A stretch of 64,000 nucleotides of DNA from contig NZ_OZ032159.1 of NCBI RefSeq assembly GCF_964026555.1, forward strand, positions 1,116,001 to 1,180,000, given 5' to 3'. The position numbers and the translations under genes are program-made. The notes beneath the pieces are model-generated. The model did not search any database. It worked only from the letters and a program-made list of their open reading frames with translations, and was not told where the DNA came from. The stretch comes from Candidatus Tisiphia endosymbiont of Beris chalybata (GTDB taxonomy: Bacteria > Pseudomonadota > Alphaproteobacteria > Rickettsiales > Rickettsiaceae). Positions 28,273 to 38,800 of this stretch are shown piece after piece. Each line of letters begins with the position of its first letter. The stretch's first letter is position 1.

Positions 28273-30324
28273 ATGGTGTTAAGGGTTATTTTGCTAATTA
28301 TATACTGGGGTGTTACTTTGGCAACAGTTAGGACATTTGCTATTAATATTGAAGATAAATATACCACCCCGCTTATTCCTCGCGAAATATTATTTGGTCC
28401 CTTGGATAAAACTGATGTCGCTATTAGTCCAAATGGGCAATATATAAGCTATTTAGCAAAAAAAGATAGAAGGAAAAATTTATGGATAGTTGATAGCAAT
28501 GATATAGAAAATATTAAAGTTGTTACAGATGATCCAGAAGGTATTACTAATTATTTTTGGGCACATGATAATAAGCATCTCTTATATCAAAAAGATAATA
28601 ATGGTGATGAAAATTTTCGTCTTTATAGCTATAACTTAGACACTAATATTACAAAATTATTAACTCCTGAAAATACCAAGGTTCAGATCTATGGCCGGGG
28701 TGCCAGAAAACCGAATGAAATACTAATTGGATTAAATAACCGTGATAAACGATATCACGATGTATATAGGTTAAATCTTATAGATTATAGTACAACCTTA
28801 ATTGCCCATAATAATACATTTTCTAATTTTATTGTTGACCGTGATCTTAATATACGATTTGCTACATTAATTAATAACGAAGGGGAACGTGAATATTTTC
28901 AATATAAAAATAATCGGTGGCTTTTTTTTATGAAAGTATCTAGTGAAGACACGCTGGGTACTAGGATGTTTAGATTTGATAATACTGGCTCTAAAGTTTA
29001 TTTATTAGACAGCCGGGGACTTAATACTACCGCGCTTAAAATATTAGATTTGAATAAGGGCAAATTAACACTAATTGCTGAAGATCCACGTGCTGATATT
29101 AGTATTTTTACAGTACATCCAGCTACTATGAAAGTTCAAGCAGTTGCAATTAATTATGATAAAGTCACGTATAAAATATTAGATAATTCCATTAAGAAAG
29201 ATATGGAGTATTTTAAGAATATCAACTTAAACAATATCAATATTATTAATCGCACTCTAAATGACCAAATTTGGCTTCTATCATCTTATAATGATACTAT
29301 CTCAACTAAATATTATAAATATGATCGAAGTAACAAACAAATTAAATTTTTATTTAGTAATAAAGTAGCATTAGAACAATATCACCTTGCCCCTATGATA
29401 CCTGTAGTTATTAAGTCTCGGGATAATTTAGATTTAGTGAATTATATTACCTTGCCTAAAAATATAACGTTATATAATAAAATATATCCGATTAAACCGG
29501 TACCATTAGTACTTTTTGTGCATGGAGGGCCTCATGTAAGGGAAGTATGGGGGATGCATTGGGCACATCAATGGTTGGCGGATCGTGGATATGCTGTTCT
29601 CAGTGTTAACTTTCGCGGTTCTAGCGGTTTTGGCAAAAAATTCTTTAATGCTGGTAATAGACAATGGGGTTTAAAAATGCAAGATGATTTAATTGATGCT
29701 GCTAATTGGGCCATTACCAATAAAATAGCTGATCCTAAAAAAATTGCTATTATGGGTGGAAGTTATGGTGGTTACGCAACGCTTGTTGGGCTTAGCTTTA
29801 CTCCTAATGTTTTTGCTTGTGGTATAGATATGGCAGGACCAACTAATCTTTTAACATTATTAAGAAATATTCCTCAATACTGGGCGCCAATAATAAATCA
29901 ATTAAAAGTAAGAGTAGGGCCTTGGGACACAGCTCCGCAAAGAGAAATGTTAAAACAGGTATCTCCATTAACATTTGCAAGTAAGATAATAAAGCCTCTA
30001 CTGATAATGCAAGGAGCTAATGATCCTCGAGTCAAACAGGCTGAAGCAGATCAAATTGTCCAAGAAATGACTAAGCACAATATTCCTGTTATATATGCTC
30101 TATATAAAAATGAAGGACATGGTTTTTCTAAGGCTGCTAATAGATTATCTTTTTTTGCTATAGCCGAACAATTTTTAGCTAAGTTCCTGGGGGGAGCAGC
30201 AGAACCTATAGATTTTGACTTAAACGATCCTAATCTCATATTAAATGGAAAGCCTCCTTCTACAAAATTATTGATAGAATTATTAGATAAAAATGCTACT
30301 ATAAAGGGTATGAATCTTAATTAA
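28273..30324 (+). CDS. S9-family (prolyl oligopeptidase-like) serine peptidase, exported
   Basis: 683 residues. An N-terminal hydrophobic stretch at about 2-23 is a likely signal peptide. A beta-propeller domain runs from about 30 to 370 (Asp/Asn-rich blades, SPNGQYISYLAKKD type). The C-terminal alpha/beta-hydrolase domain has VHGGPH, the nucleophile in GGSYGGYA (about Ser 498), Asp in QGANDPRV and His in KNEGHGF. S9C enzymes trim short peptides, and here the enzyme probably acts in the periplasm. It is divergent from the two small peptide genes. It may be used for nutrition on host peptides. Confidence 0.9.
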   Translation: MVLRVILLIIYWGVTLATVRTFAINIEDKYTTPLIPREILFGPLDKTDVAISPNGQYISYLAKKDRRKNLWIVDSNDIENIKVVTDDPEGITNYFWAHDNKHLLYQKDNNGDENFRLYSYNLDTNITKLLTPENTKVQIYGRGARKPNEILIGLNNRDKRYHDVYRLNLIDYSTTLIAHNNTFSNFIVDRDLNIRFATLINNEGEREYFQYKNNRWLFFMKVSSEDTLGTRMFRFDNTGSKVYLLDSRGLNTTALKILDLNKGKLTLIAEDPRADISIFTVHPATMKVQAVAINYDKVTYKILDNSIKKDMEYFKNINLNNINIINRTLNDQIWLLSSYNDTISTKYYKYDRSNKQIKFLFSNKVALEQYHLAPMIPVVIKSRDNLDLVNYITLPKNITLYNKIYPIKPVPLVLFVHGGPHVREVWGMHWAHQWLADRGYAVLSVNFRGSSGFGKKFFNAGNRQWGLKMQDDLIDAANWAITNKIADPKKIAIMGGSYGGYATLVGLSFTPNVFACGIDMAGPTNLLTLLRNIPQYWAPIINQLKVRVGPWDTAPQREMLKQVSPLTFASKIIKPLLIMQGANDPRVKQAEADQIVQEMTKHNIPVIYALYKNEGHGFSKAANRLSFFAIAEQFLAKFLGGAAEPIDFDLNDPNLILNGKPPSTKLLIELLDKNATIKGMNLN

Positions 30325-30856
30325 GCGCCTTGAGGCTACATAAAATACAAAACTATATATTAATTTATCAAATATGTAAGACTTTTGAACTATCCTGGCG
30401 CCATTTGAATTTCGTTTTTATTAGAGGTTTAATCATATCTTTACCCACAGCTTGTATAGTAAATTAATTTGAGGTAGGGCCGAAATAATGTTAAGATTAG
30501 GTACAAATATTAAATAATTTAAGTATAAAAAGTTAAAATCATAAATACTGTTCATAAATGAAGAGGGGGTAGACGAAGTTCACCGAGTATACGTGTAGAT
30601 TTAAGAGCAAGAAGAATAGGATATGTAGGGGCAGGAAATAGCCTAAGAAGAGCATCCAAAATATTTAAGGTAAGTAAAAGTACTATAGAGAGGTGAAAGA
30701 GATAGAGCTTTTGCGGCTAAAAAAATGCATAAAAACATGGTATGAGTATCACTGGCCTTTGTAAAAATCTTAAAAATATTACGTGCGAATTTCTATAGTG
30801 ATATTGTAAATAAGATTAATGATAAGTAAGAAATTTATAATAAACTTAGTACCTTA
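30325..30856. other. Gap with family G debris and an IS630 remnant
   Basis: About 30541-30590 resembles the start of family G (ATGAAGAGGGGGTAGACGAAG). 30595-30696 is a transposase remnant. The rest is AT-rich and I see no intact gene. Confidence 0.5.
30595..30696 (+). pseudogene. IS630-type transposase N-terminal remnant
   Basis: 33 in-frame codons read VDLRARRIGYVGAGNSLRRA, then SKIFKVSKSTIER and a TGA. In IS630-group transposases the N-terminal helix-turn-helix reads DLR.R...Y...GNS...A...F.VS.STI.RW, so the TGA sits at the Trp codon. No downstream catalytic domain remains. The helix-turn-helix is of a different subtype from the element at 38930. Confidence 0.6.
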
Positions 30857-31573
30857 ATGTTTAATTCAAAATATTTATCAAGATTTTGTTATCCTCTGCT
30901 TATTTTTACTAGACGCGTATTATTATTTATTAAGGATGTCTTTTTTACCCCTCCCATTTCTCAAAAACCTTTTATTGAGATGATATTTGATAAGAAAGCT
31001 GCTAAGGTGCCACGAATCTTACAAAAGCGTTATTCTCTTATCCCTTATTCTACTAATTATCTTTTATTAACAGGCACAATTAATATCAGCATCTCAAAGA
31101 TATTTAATATATTTGCACCATTATTTAAGTTTATAGGGAGCCTTCCTTTCTATCCAGAGAAAAATATCCCGGTGACTGTAGAGTTGATAAGCGAACAAGC
31201 TTCTGATAAAATTTTGATGAATCGTACCTTTCATTATCATCAAAAACCTGCTTATCATTTTAATTCAAAAATTATTCATATTAAAGATAATGTCGTTTTA
31301 GAGCTCATGCAATTTGGTATGGCTGCAAAATTAATTTATCGCCTTGAGGCAAATAAGATAATTATGGATTATGGTGGATATTTTCTACAGGTTGGCAGAT
31401 GGCGAATGCCATTGCCTCTTGGATGGGTTATTGGTAAATTTTCTGCCTGCGAAACGGCAATTGATGATGCAAAATTTAGCATGGTGGTAAGTTTGCAACA
31501 TCCTGTTTTTGGTAAAATATATCAATATGATGGTATATTTACAATAGAAGAGGATAATAGACCTCTTGCATAA
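30857..31573 (+). CDS. DUF4166-like protein
   Basis: 238 residues, soluble, with no strong signal peptide. The core PRILQKRYSLIPYS, FHYHQKPAYHFNSKII and LEANKIIMDYGGYFLQVGRWRMPLPLGW resembles DUF4166, a domain that in many bacteria is fused to a saccharopine-dehydrogenase-like domain. Here that partner is the next gene. The last codons (RPLA and the stop) come from the first bases of a family A repeat, so the C terminus was recently recut by the insertion. The function is unknown, possibly lipid-related. Confidence 0.6.
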   Translation: MFNSKYLSRFCYPLLIFTRRVLLFIKDVFFTPPISQKPFIEMIFDKKAAKVPRILQKRYSLIPYSTNYLLLTGTINISISKIFNIFAPLFKFIGSLPFYPEKNIPVTVELISEQASDKILMNRTFHYHQKPAYHFNSKIIHIKDNVVLELMQFGMAAKLIYRLEANKIIMDYGGYFLQVGRWRMPLPLGWVIGKFSACETAIDDAKFSMVVSLQHPVFGKIYQYDGIFTIEEDNRPLA

Positions 31574-31703
31574 CCTAAAGATAATTGAAGAATTTTTAGG
31601 AGAAACGAAGTCGAGTACCGCAGCGTACATAGACGTACGTGAGGAACAGAGAGGAGTTTCGACGACAAAATTACCAATTAGATTAGGTTATGCAAGAGGT
31701 CTA
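31558..31703 (+). repeat. Family A palindromic element, copy 1
   Basis: 146 bp from TAGACCTCTTGCATAACC to GGTTATGCAAGAGGTCTA. It is open in one frame and encodes FLGETKSSTAAYIDVREEQR-like sequence. It differs at one base from the inverted copy at 32831-32976 (GTCGAGTACC versus GTCGGGTACC). Its left end supplies the DUF4166-like stop and its right end abuts the ATG at 31704. Confidence 0.9.
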
Positions 31704-32813
31704 ATGAATAAATTAGTAATGATCCTAGGTGCTGCCGGAACTTTCGGTAGTAAAATAGCAGTTAGCCTTGCCAAAACAAATATTCATCTTATTTTAGCTG
31801 GACGTACTAAGGAAAGTTTGCAGTTATTAGCAACTAATATCAAAGCTATTTATCCAAAGGTATTAATAGATATTGCAGTTTTTGATATAATTAAAGAAAT
31901 TACAGAACAATTAAGATACTTCAAACCATTTATTATCATTAACACTTGCGGACCATTTCAAATAGCAGATTACTCTATTGCCACAACTTGTATCAATTTT
32001 GGCATTCATTATATTGATCTTGCAGATAGTAGAAAGTATGTATGCGGTTTTCATGAGGCTTTAAATAGTAGAGCGGAGGAGAATAATTGCCTTGCTATTA
32101 CAGGCGCTAGTACTGTGCCATGCTTATCTTCAGCAGTACTTGAGCATTATAAAACATCATTTAGCAAACTTGATGGTTTAATATTTGGTATTAGTCCGGG
32201 TCAAAAAACAGAGAGAGGGCTAGCTACGACTACTGCTATCCTAAGTTATTTGGGTCAATCATTCCCCCCATATGCTGGAACAAAAGACAAAGTATATGGG
32301 TGGCAAGACTTATATTGGCAAACATATCCTATTATTGGCAAACGCTGGATGGCAAATTGTGAAGTACCAGATCTTGATTTATTGCCACAATATTATGGTT
32401 TAAAGTCTATCAAATTCTCAGCCGGCATGGAAAGTAATATACTTCATTTTTGTATATGGATTTTATCGTGGTGTGTAAGGCTTGGGGTAATAAAGAATCT
32501 AGTAAATTATGCCAAGCCTTTGCTTAAATTGAGTCATCTATTTGATTATTTTGGTACTGCTGATGGAGGCATGCATATGATCATAAGCGGCAAGGATCAA
32601 AATAACTACCCTAAAACTATTAAGTGGTTCATTGTAGCTAGAAATGGCGATGGACCTCATATTCCTACCATTCCTGCTATAATACTTACGAAAAAATTAT
32701 TGCAAAGTGATGTGCATGTTAAGGGAGCTAGGGCATGTATTAATTTAATTACTCTAGCAGAATATTTAACGGAATTAAAAGAATATGATATAAAGATTTA
32801 CTATAGCACATGA
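31704..32813 (+). CDS. Saccharopine-dehydrogenase-like NAD(P)-binding protein
   Basis: 369 residues from the ATG at 31704 (MNKLVMILGAAGTFGSKIA). The frame is open to 31566, but those 46 residues are the translated family A repeat. The N-terminal Rossmann motif GAAGTFGSKIA, then LAGRTKESL and INTCGPFQIADYS..ATTCINFGIHYIDLAD, is typical of the trans-acting enoyl reductase / saccharopine dehydrogenase N-domain family. Substrate unknown. It is the natural partner of the DUF4166-like gene upstream. The gene is boxed by inverted family A copies. Confidence 0.75.
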   Translation: MNKLVMILGAAGTFGSKIAVSLAKTNIHLILAGRTKESLQLLATNIKAIYPKVLIDIAVFDIIKEITEQLRYFKPFIIINTCGPFQIADYSIATTCINFGIHYIDLADSRKYVCGFHEALNSRAEENNCLAITGASTVPCLSSAVLEHYKTSFSKLDGLIFGISPGQKTERGLATTTAILSYLGQSFPPYAGTKDKVYGWQDLYWQTYPIIGKRWMANCEVPDLDLLPQYYGLKSIKFSAGMESNILHFCIWILSWCVRLGVIKNLVNYAKPLLKLSHLFDYFGTADGGMHMIISGKDQNNYPKTIKWFIVARNGDGPHIPTIPAIILTKKLLQSDVHVKGARACINLITLAEYLTELKEYDIKIYYST

Positions 32814-32830
32814 AATAGTAGTTAAGATAT

Positions 32831-32976
32831 TAGACCTCTTGCATAACCTAATCTAATTGGTAATTTTGTCGTCGAAACTCCTCTCTGTTCCTCACGTACG
32901 TCTATGTACGCTGCGGTACCCGACTTCGTTTCTCCTAAAAATTCTTCAATTATCTTTAGGTTATGCAAGAGGTCTA
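32831..32976 (-). repeat. Family A palindromic element, copy 2 (inverted)
   Basis: 146 bp, inverted relative to 31558-31703 and 145/146 identical by eye. It lies 17 bases after the saccharopine-dehydrogenase-like stop. Confidence 0.9.
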
Positions 32977-33138
32977 TTGTACATCTAATACCATTTCCGA
33001 AAACTAATCATCACGTCATCGTATAGCTTATATCATTATGATATATACTTCTCGTACTTCAAGAAGCATAAAGTGTAACTGTGCTAATTTTGTTACGGTT
33101 GTTTAAAAAATATAATGTTATAACTGTTATATATCAGC

Positions 33139-33281
33139 TAGGTTCTGTGACGGTTTCTATGTAATGGTAGATTTATAGGCATTTTTGCTCATAGAACCGC
33201 AGCGTACCAAATGTATGTGAGGATTCCAGAACGAAAATAACGACGAAATCGACTATTACATAGAAACCGTCACAGAACCTA
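33139..33281 (-). repeat. Family B palindromic element, inverted copy
   Basis: The ends TAGGTTCTGTGACGGTTTCT and AGAAACCGTCACAGAACCTA are perfect inverted repeats. The centre GCTCATAGAACCGCAGCG matches family B in reverse. The rest of the gap (32977-33138 and 33282-33628) shows only a short family E piece near 33030-33065 and AT-rich sequence. Confidence 0.85.
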
Positions 33282-33628
33282 ATCTATTGCCTCCAAAACC
33301 TTACTGCTTACCCAGGCCATAGCGCGTTAATCATAATTTGTAGGTGCTATGGAAATTTGTACCTTGATGCGTAAAAATAATGCTTTACTTTTTAAACTTA
33401 ATTTACTTAACTTGACGATGCTTTTTAAATTTGTTTTAATAAAAATTCATAGATATTCCATTTTTCTTAAAATTGCTCAAATATTTTTGCATAAAACAGT
33501 AAGTTGGTAATAGATATAGAATCGGTAAAATGGCTTATCTTAGTTAAGTAGATAATATTATCAAGGATTAATATTATTATATATAAAATCACGTGTTAAG
33601 AAGCACTCGTTTCATAAGGTATAATATT

Positions 33629-35536
33629 ATGTTGCATAATCATGGGAAGAAAAAGAAATATACACCTAAGTATGATAAATATATCAAAAGTAATGACGGT
33701 TATACTACTAAGGATCAAAAACTAAATTTAACCCTGCCTTTAAAGCACGATCCCTTTGATAATACACAAAGTAATATAATTTTGTCCGATAGGGAGCAGT
33801 GGCATAGCAATATCCTAGAAAATAGGTATTCTCAAAATGTCAGTATAAGTAGTAAAGTAGCTAAAAGCCTATTGTTATATTACACCATAGTACAGCTATC
33901 TTCATATATTAAACTTGTCACTACTAATCCTGTTATCCAAGCTACGGATATTCATAATGTTTCAACAGATCATAATAATGCTTCACCCTATACTCATACG
34001 TTACACAAAAATAGCACTGATGAGATCTCAGATCTCTTATTATTCAATAATAGATCTGAGCCTCCTCTTATAGGTCGTATTACTGGATTTCATAACATAG
34101 TACACCCAAAAAAGACATTCCATAAACAAAAACTGGGTTATGAAGAGTTCTATAAGAACAGCATGACCTTAATGAGACAACGTAAATATCCAGAGGCATT
34201 AGCAGCTATTGAAAAAGCTATTACATTGAATCCTCGCAATGATCAAATGTTCTATCACAAAAGTATTATCTTAACGCATCAACGCAAACATCCAGAGGCA
34301 TTAGTAGCTATTGATAAGGCTATTGCATTGAATCCTAAAAATGACCAAATATTTTACTATAAAAGTACTATTTTAAAGTATCAAAATAAATATCCCGAGG
34401 CGCTAGCAGCTATTGATGAGGCTATTGCATTGAATCCTAAAAATGACCAAATATTTTACTATAAAAGTACTATTTTAAAGTATCAAAATAAATATCCCGA
34501 GGCGCTAGCAGCTATTGATGAGGCTATTGCATTGAATCCTAAAAATGAACAAATGTTTTACTATAAAAGTACTATCTTAAAGTATCAAAATAAATATCCA
34601 GAGGCATTAGCCGCTATGGATGAAGCTTTAAAACTTAAGCCAACCTATAAAGTATATTATGAGAAGAGCCTCACCTTAAAGCATCAAAATAAATATCCTG
34701 AGGCGCTAGCAGCTATGGATGAAGCTTTAAAACTTAAACCAACTTATAAAGCATATTATGAAAAGGGTCTGATCTTAAAGTATCAAGAACAATATCCAGA
34801 GGCATTAACAGCTATGGATGAGTCCTTAAAGCTTAAACCAACCTACGAAGCATATTATGAAAAGGGTCTGATCTTAAAGTATCAAGAACAATATCCAGAG
34901 GCATTAACAGCTATGGATGAGTCCTTAAAGCTTAAACCAACCTACGAAGCATATTATGAAAAGGGTCTGATCTTAAAGTATCAAGAACAATATCCAGAGG
35001 CATTAACAGCTATGGATGAGTCCTTAAAGCTTAAACCAACCTACGAAGCATATTATGAAAAGGGTCTGATCTTAAAGTATCAAGAACAATATCCAGAGGC
35101 ATTAACAGCTATGGATGAGTCCTTAAAGCTTAAACTAACCTACGAAGCATATTATGAAAAGGGGCTGATCTTAACACATCAAAGTCAATATCCCGAGGCA
35201 TTAACAGCTATTGACGAGGCTTTAAAGCTTAACCCAACCTATGAAGCATATTATGAGAAGGCTCTAATTTTGCAACGTCAAAGCAAATATCCCGAAGCAT
35301 TAACAGCTATTGATGAGGCTTTAAAGCTTAACCCAACTTATGAAGCATATTATGAGAAGGCTCTAATTTTGCAACGTCAAAGCAAATATCCCGAAGCAAA
35401 GGAGGCTATGGATGAAGCTTTAAAGTTTGACCCAACCTATGAAGCATATTACTTAGAACCTCCCAACCCCTATTTAAAGGTATCTGAAAATGAACTACAG
35501 AGCATAGGAGATTATAGCTATGAAGACGGGGGTTAA
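33629..35536 (+). CDS. TPR-repeat protein 1
   Basis: 635 residues from the ATG at 33629 (MLHNHGKKKKYTPKYDKY). The open frame reaches a GTG at 33593, but the paralogue at 35900 aligns from this Met, with TATAATATTATG shared before it. Residues 1-170 are a shared N-terminal region (PKYDKY, EQWHSNILEN, AKSLLLYYTIVQL). About 13 TPR units follow, 34-residue units (FYYKSTILKYQNKYPEALAA) first and then 33-residue units. Four 99-bp units at 34751-35146 are almost identical. TPRs bind other proteins; a secreted host-interaction role is plausible but unproven, and no signal peptide is seen. Confidence 0.85.
   Translation: MLHNHGKKKKYTPKYDKYIKSNDGYTTKDQKLNLTLPLKHDPFDNTQSNIILSDREQWHSNILENRYSQNVSISSKVAKSLLLYYTIVQLSSYIKLVTTNPVIQATDIHNVSTDHNNASPYTHTLHKNSTDEISDLLLFNNRSEPPLIGRITGFHNIVHPKKTFHKQKLGYEEFYKNSMTLMRQRKYPEALAAIEKAITLNPRNDQMFYHKSIILTHQRKHPEALVAIDKAIALNPKNDQIFYYKSTILKYQNKYPEALAAIDEAIALNPKNDQIFYYKSTILKYQNKYPEALAAIDEAIALNPKNEQMFYYKSTILKYQNKYPEALAAMDEALKLKPTYKVYYEKSLTLKHQNKYPEALAAMDEALKLKPTYKAYYEKGLILKYQEQYPEALTAMDESLKLKPTYEAYYEKGLILKYQEQYPEALTAMDESLKLKPTYEAYYEKGLILKYQEQYPEALTAMDESLKLKPTYEAYYEKGLILKYQEQYPEALTAMDESLKLKLTYEAYYEKGLILTHQSQYPEALTAIDEALKLNPTYEAYYEKALILQRQSKYPEALTAIDEALKLNPTYEAYYEKALILQRQSKYPEAKEAMDEALKFDPTYEAYYLEPPNPYLKVSENELQSIGDYSYEDGG
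34751..35146 (+). repeat. Four near-identical 99-bp tandem repeats inside TPR gene 1
   Basis: The unit starts GCATATTATGAAAAGGGTCT, and copies begin at 34751, 34850, 34949 and 35048. A diverged fifth follows at 35147. The homogeneity implies recent unit duplication, and therefore variable repeat number between strains. Confidence 0.85.
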
Positions 35537-35899
35537 AGCGTATACCACTCATTAACTAATAGTTTAGCAATGTTGAGGTGTTAAATTTAAAACGCCATCC
35601 TGTAAGCAAGTGAGATGGGCTTTGTAGTATTTGCAAGTGTAGGTTTATCTGAGTCCAAAAATCATGGGATTTAGCTATTAAGCTGGGTGATTCGTACAGG
35701 TTATTACCATTTATTTGTAAGAGAGTAACAACAATCTGGCTACTTTTGAGAACTTTATAACTTTCATGGCATCTTAATATTTCAATCCTAAGGTTTTTCA
35801 ATTCGGGCAAATTTGTATGCCCAAATGCAACAAAGTCTGTTGGAAGATATATTAAAACAGCCCTGAACAAAAAGCTGAATTTACATAAGATATAATATT
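35537..35899. other. Gap between the two TPR genes
   Basis: It contains a minus-strand open frame at 35556-35870 (104 codons, TTG start, no ribosome site) that includes NLPELKNLRIEILRCHESYK. It could be a remnant of a lost gene, but I would not call it coding. The sequence just before 35900 (ATAAGATATAATATT) repeats that before 33629. Confidence 0.35.
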
Positions 35900-38800
35900 A
35901 TGTTGTATAATAATCGTAAGAACAAGAAATATGCCCCTAAGTATGATAAGTATGTTCAAAGCACTGTAGTATCTACTACTAAATATGAAACAATAAATTT
36001 AAAGCTTAAAAAACAATATAATACCTTTGATGATACACACAATAATATATTTTTATGCAATGGGGAACAATGGCATGACTATATACTTGAAAATCAGTAT
36101 TTTCAAAATATTGATATAGGGGGTGGTAACGTAGCTAAAAGACTACTTGTATATTACACTATTATGCAATTATTTGCATATATTAAACCTGTGACTACTA
36201 ATCCTATTAACCAGGAAGGTTTTGCTCATAATAATGTTTCAGTAAATAATAGGGGAATAGCAAGGCATTATGATATATTACATGAGAACAGTACTAATCC
36301 TCTATTATTGCCTCCTTCAACGAATAACTTAAGGCATTCTTCTATTAACCTACTGATCAATAAAAAACATAATTCACAGCATTCCAACTATCAGCCCCCT
36401 GCTCAAGCGCTATATGTACAAAGTATGTTATGGGTACATATGGGTAAATATAACGAGGCATTAACAGCTATTAATAGTGCTATTGAATTAAATCCTAAAA
36501 ATGATCAAATATTCTATCACAAAAGTGTGATCTTAGTACATAAAAGCCAATATGATGAGGCATTAACAGCTATTAATAGTGCTATTGAATTAAATCCTAA
36601 AAATGATCAAATATTCTATCACAAAAGTGTGATCTTAGTACATAAAAGCCAATATGATGAGGCATTAACAGCTATTAATAGTGCTATCGAGTTAAACCCT
36701 AAAAATGTCCAAGCATTCTATCACAAAAGTGTGATCTTAGTACATAAAAGCCAATATGATGAGGCATTAACAGCTATTAATAGTGCTATCGCATTAAATC
36801 CTAAAAATGACCAAATGTTCTATCACAAAAGTGTGATCTTAGTAGATAACAGCCGATATGATGAGGCATTAACGACTATTAATAGTGCTATCGAATTAAA
36901 TCCTAACAATTATCACTTGTTCTATTATAAAAGCGTTATCTTAGTACATAAAACTCAATATGATGAGGCGTTAATAGCTATTAATAGCGCTATTAATATT
37001 CACCCAACCTATAATTTATATTATCATAAAAGTTTTCTCTTGGTACGGCTATTCGATTATACAAATGCATTAATAGCAGTAAGTAAGTCTCTTGATATGT
37101 ACAAAACCTCTAAGGCATATTATCTCCAAAGTATAATTTTAATACAGCAGGATAAGGGTAATGAGGCAAAACAATCTTTTAGCAATGCTAAATTAATATC
37201 TCCAAATGTTCAGGCATATTATGATAATAATCCGAGCTTAAGCTTAGGGATAACAAACAGGGGGGAAGAAGGTTTGATTAACAAGGCTAGGCACTTGAAG
37301 AGTATGGGTGACTATAATGGAGCATTAGACGCTGTCAAGAAAGACTTGGATAAAAGTAAAACCTATGAAGCATTATACCTCAAGAGTGAAATCTTAAAAA
37401 GTATGGCTAACTATAATGGTGCATTAAATGCTGTAAATGAAGCTTCAGCTATAAATGAAACCTATGAGGCATTATACCTCAAGAGTCAAATTTTGAAAAA
37501 TATGGGTGAGTATCATGATGCGTTAAGTGCCGTAAATGAAGCTTTGGCTAAAAATGAAACCTATGCGGCATTGCACCTCAAGGGTTTTATCTGCAATAGT
37601 ATGGGTGATTATGATAGTGCACTAGATGCTGTCAATAAGGCTTTGGCTAAAAATGAAACCTATTATACCTTGTACCTCAAGGGGGTTATCTTAAAAAATA
37701 TGGCTGACTATAATGGTGCATTAGATGCCGTAAATGAAGCTTTAGCCAAAAGTGAAACCTATGAAGCCTGTTATCTCAAAGGTCTTCTCTGCAATAGTAT
37801 AGCGGATCATAATGGTGCCTTAGACGCTGTCAATAAGGCTTTGGCTAAAAGGGAAACCTATGAGTCATGGTATTTCAAGGCTGTTATTATTGCGCGTACA
37901 GATGGTAAAAATGCATTAGAGGCTATTGATGAAGCGTTAGAGCTAAAGCAAACCTATGAGGCATTTTATCTCCAAGCTATGATCTTTAAGAATAGAGGTG
38001 ATTATAAAAAAGCCCTCGAGTCCATTAATAGTGCTGAATTGCGAATTAAAGAGCCAGATTATCCAATCTTGTTCAACAAATGCCTGTTTATAACAATACA
38101 AGGTAGAGTGACAGAGGACACATTGAAACTTATTGACGATGTTATTAAAATTCATGAAACTTATGAAGCATATTATCTCAAGGCTTTAATGTTAGACCAG
38201 ATGAGCAGAAGCTTAGCAGCATTAGACGCTGTTGCAAGTGCTATTAAACTTGAAGGCACCTATGAAATATATTCTTATCAAGCTCAACTTTTATACACAG
38301 TAGGTCAGTTTCAGAATGCACTAGCATCTATTGCCAATGCTATTCACATTGAAGAAACCGGTGAGATGTATTATTTAGAGGGTCAAATCTATAAAGAGCT
38401 AAGCCAATATTCTGAAGCAGAAGTATCTTTTAGGAAGTCACTACAACTCCAAGACAATACTGACGTGCGTGATGCCCTAATTTTTGTCTTAGCACAGCAA
38501 AGCAAATATTCAGAGTTAGAACTAGTTAAGGATAATACTACAATAGATCAGCATAGCAACTTAGGCCCAGATATGGATGTTCATACAACTCAAATTGATT
38601 TCTACGAGACTCCTACCGAGATAGAGAGTAGTAATAAAGAGTATACAAATTATTATAATCATAGTGTTATGTCACTCCGTAGCAAAGATTATCATGTTGC
38701 GTTAGAATTTATTCTGAAGGCTTTAAGTGCCAAAGAAACCGGTGCGGCATATTATATCAAGGGTCTTATCTTAAAAGATCAAGGAAATTACCATCAAGCG

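Noticed and set aside
31566-31703. 46-codon N-terminal extension of the saccharopine-dehydrogenase-like protein
   Set aside because: It is entirely family A repeat and overlaps the previous gene's end; the Rossmann fold begins at the ATG at 31704.
33629-33640. Leaderless start for the TPR genes (TATAAT directly before ATG)
   Set aside because: Only three bases separate TATAAT from ATG, too short for a start of transcription at the ATG.
35556-35870. Minus-strand 104-codon frame between the TPR genes
   Set aside because: TTG start, no ribosome site, no recognisable domain and no conserved partner; may be a relic.
34331-36906. Tandem repeats considered as a CRISPR array
   Set aside because: Units are 99-102 bp, contiguous without spacers and in frame, encoding TPR motifs.
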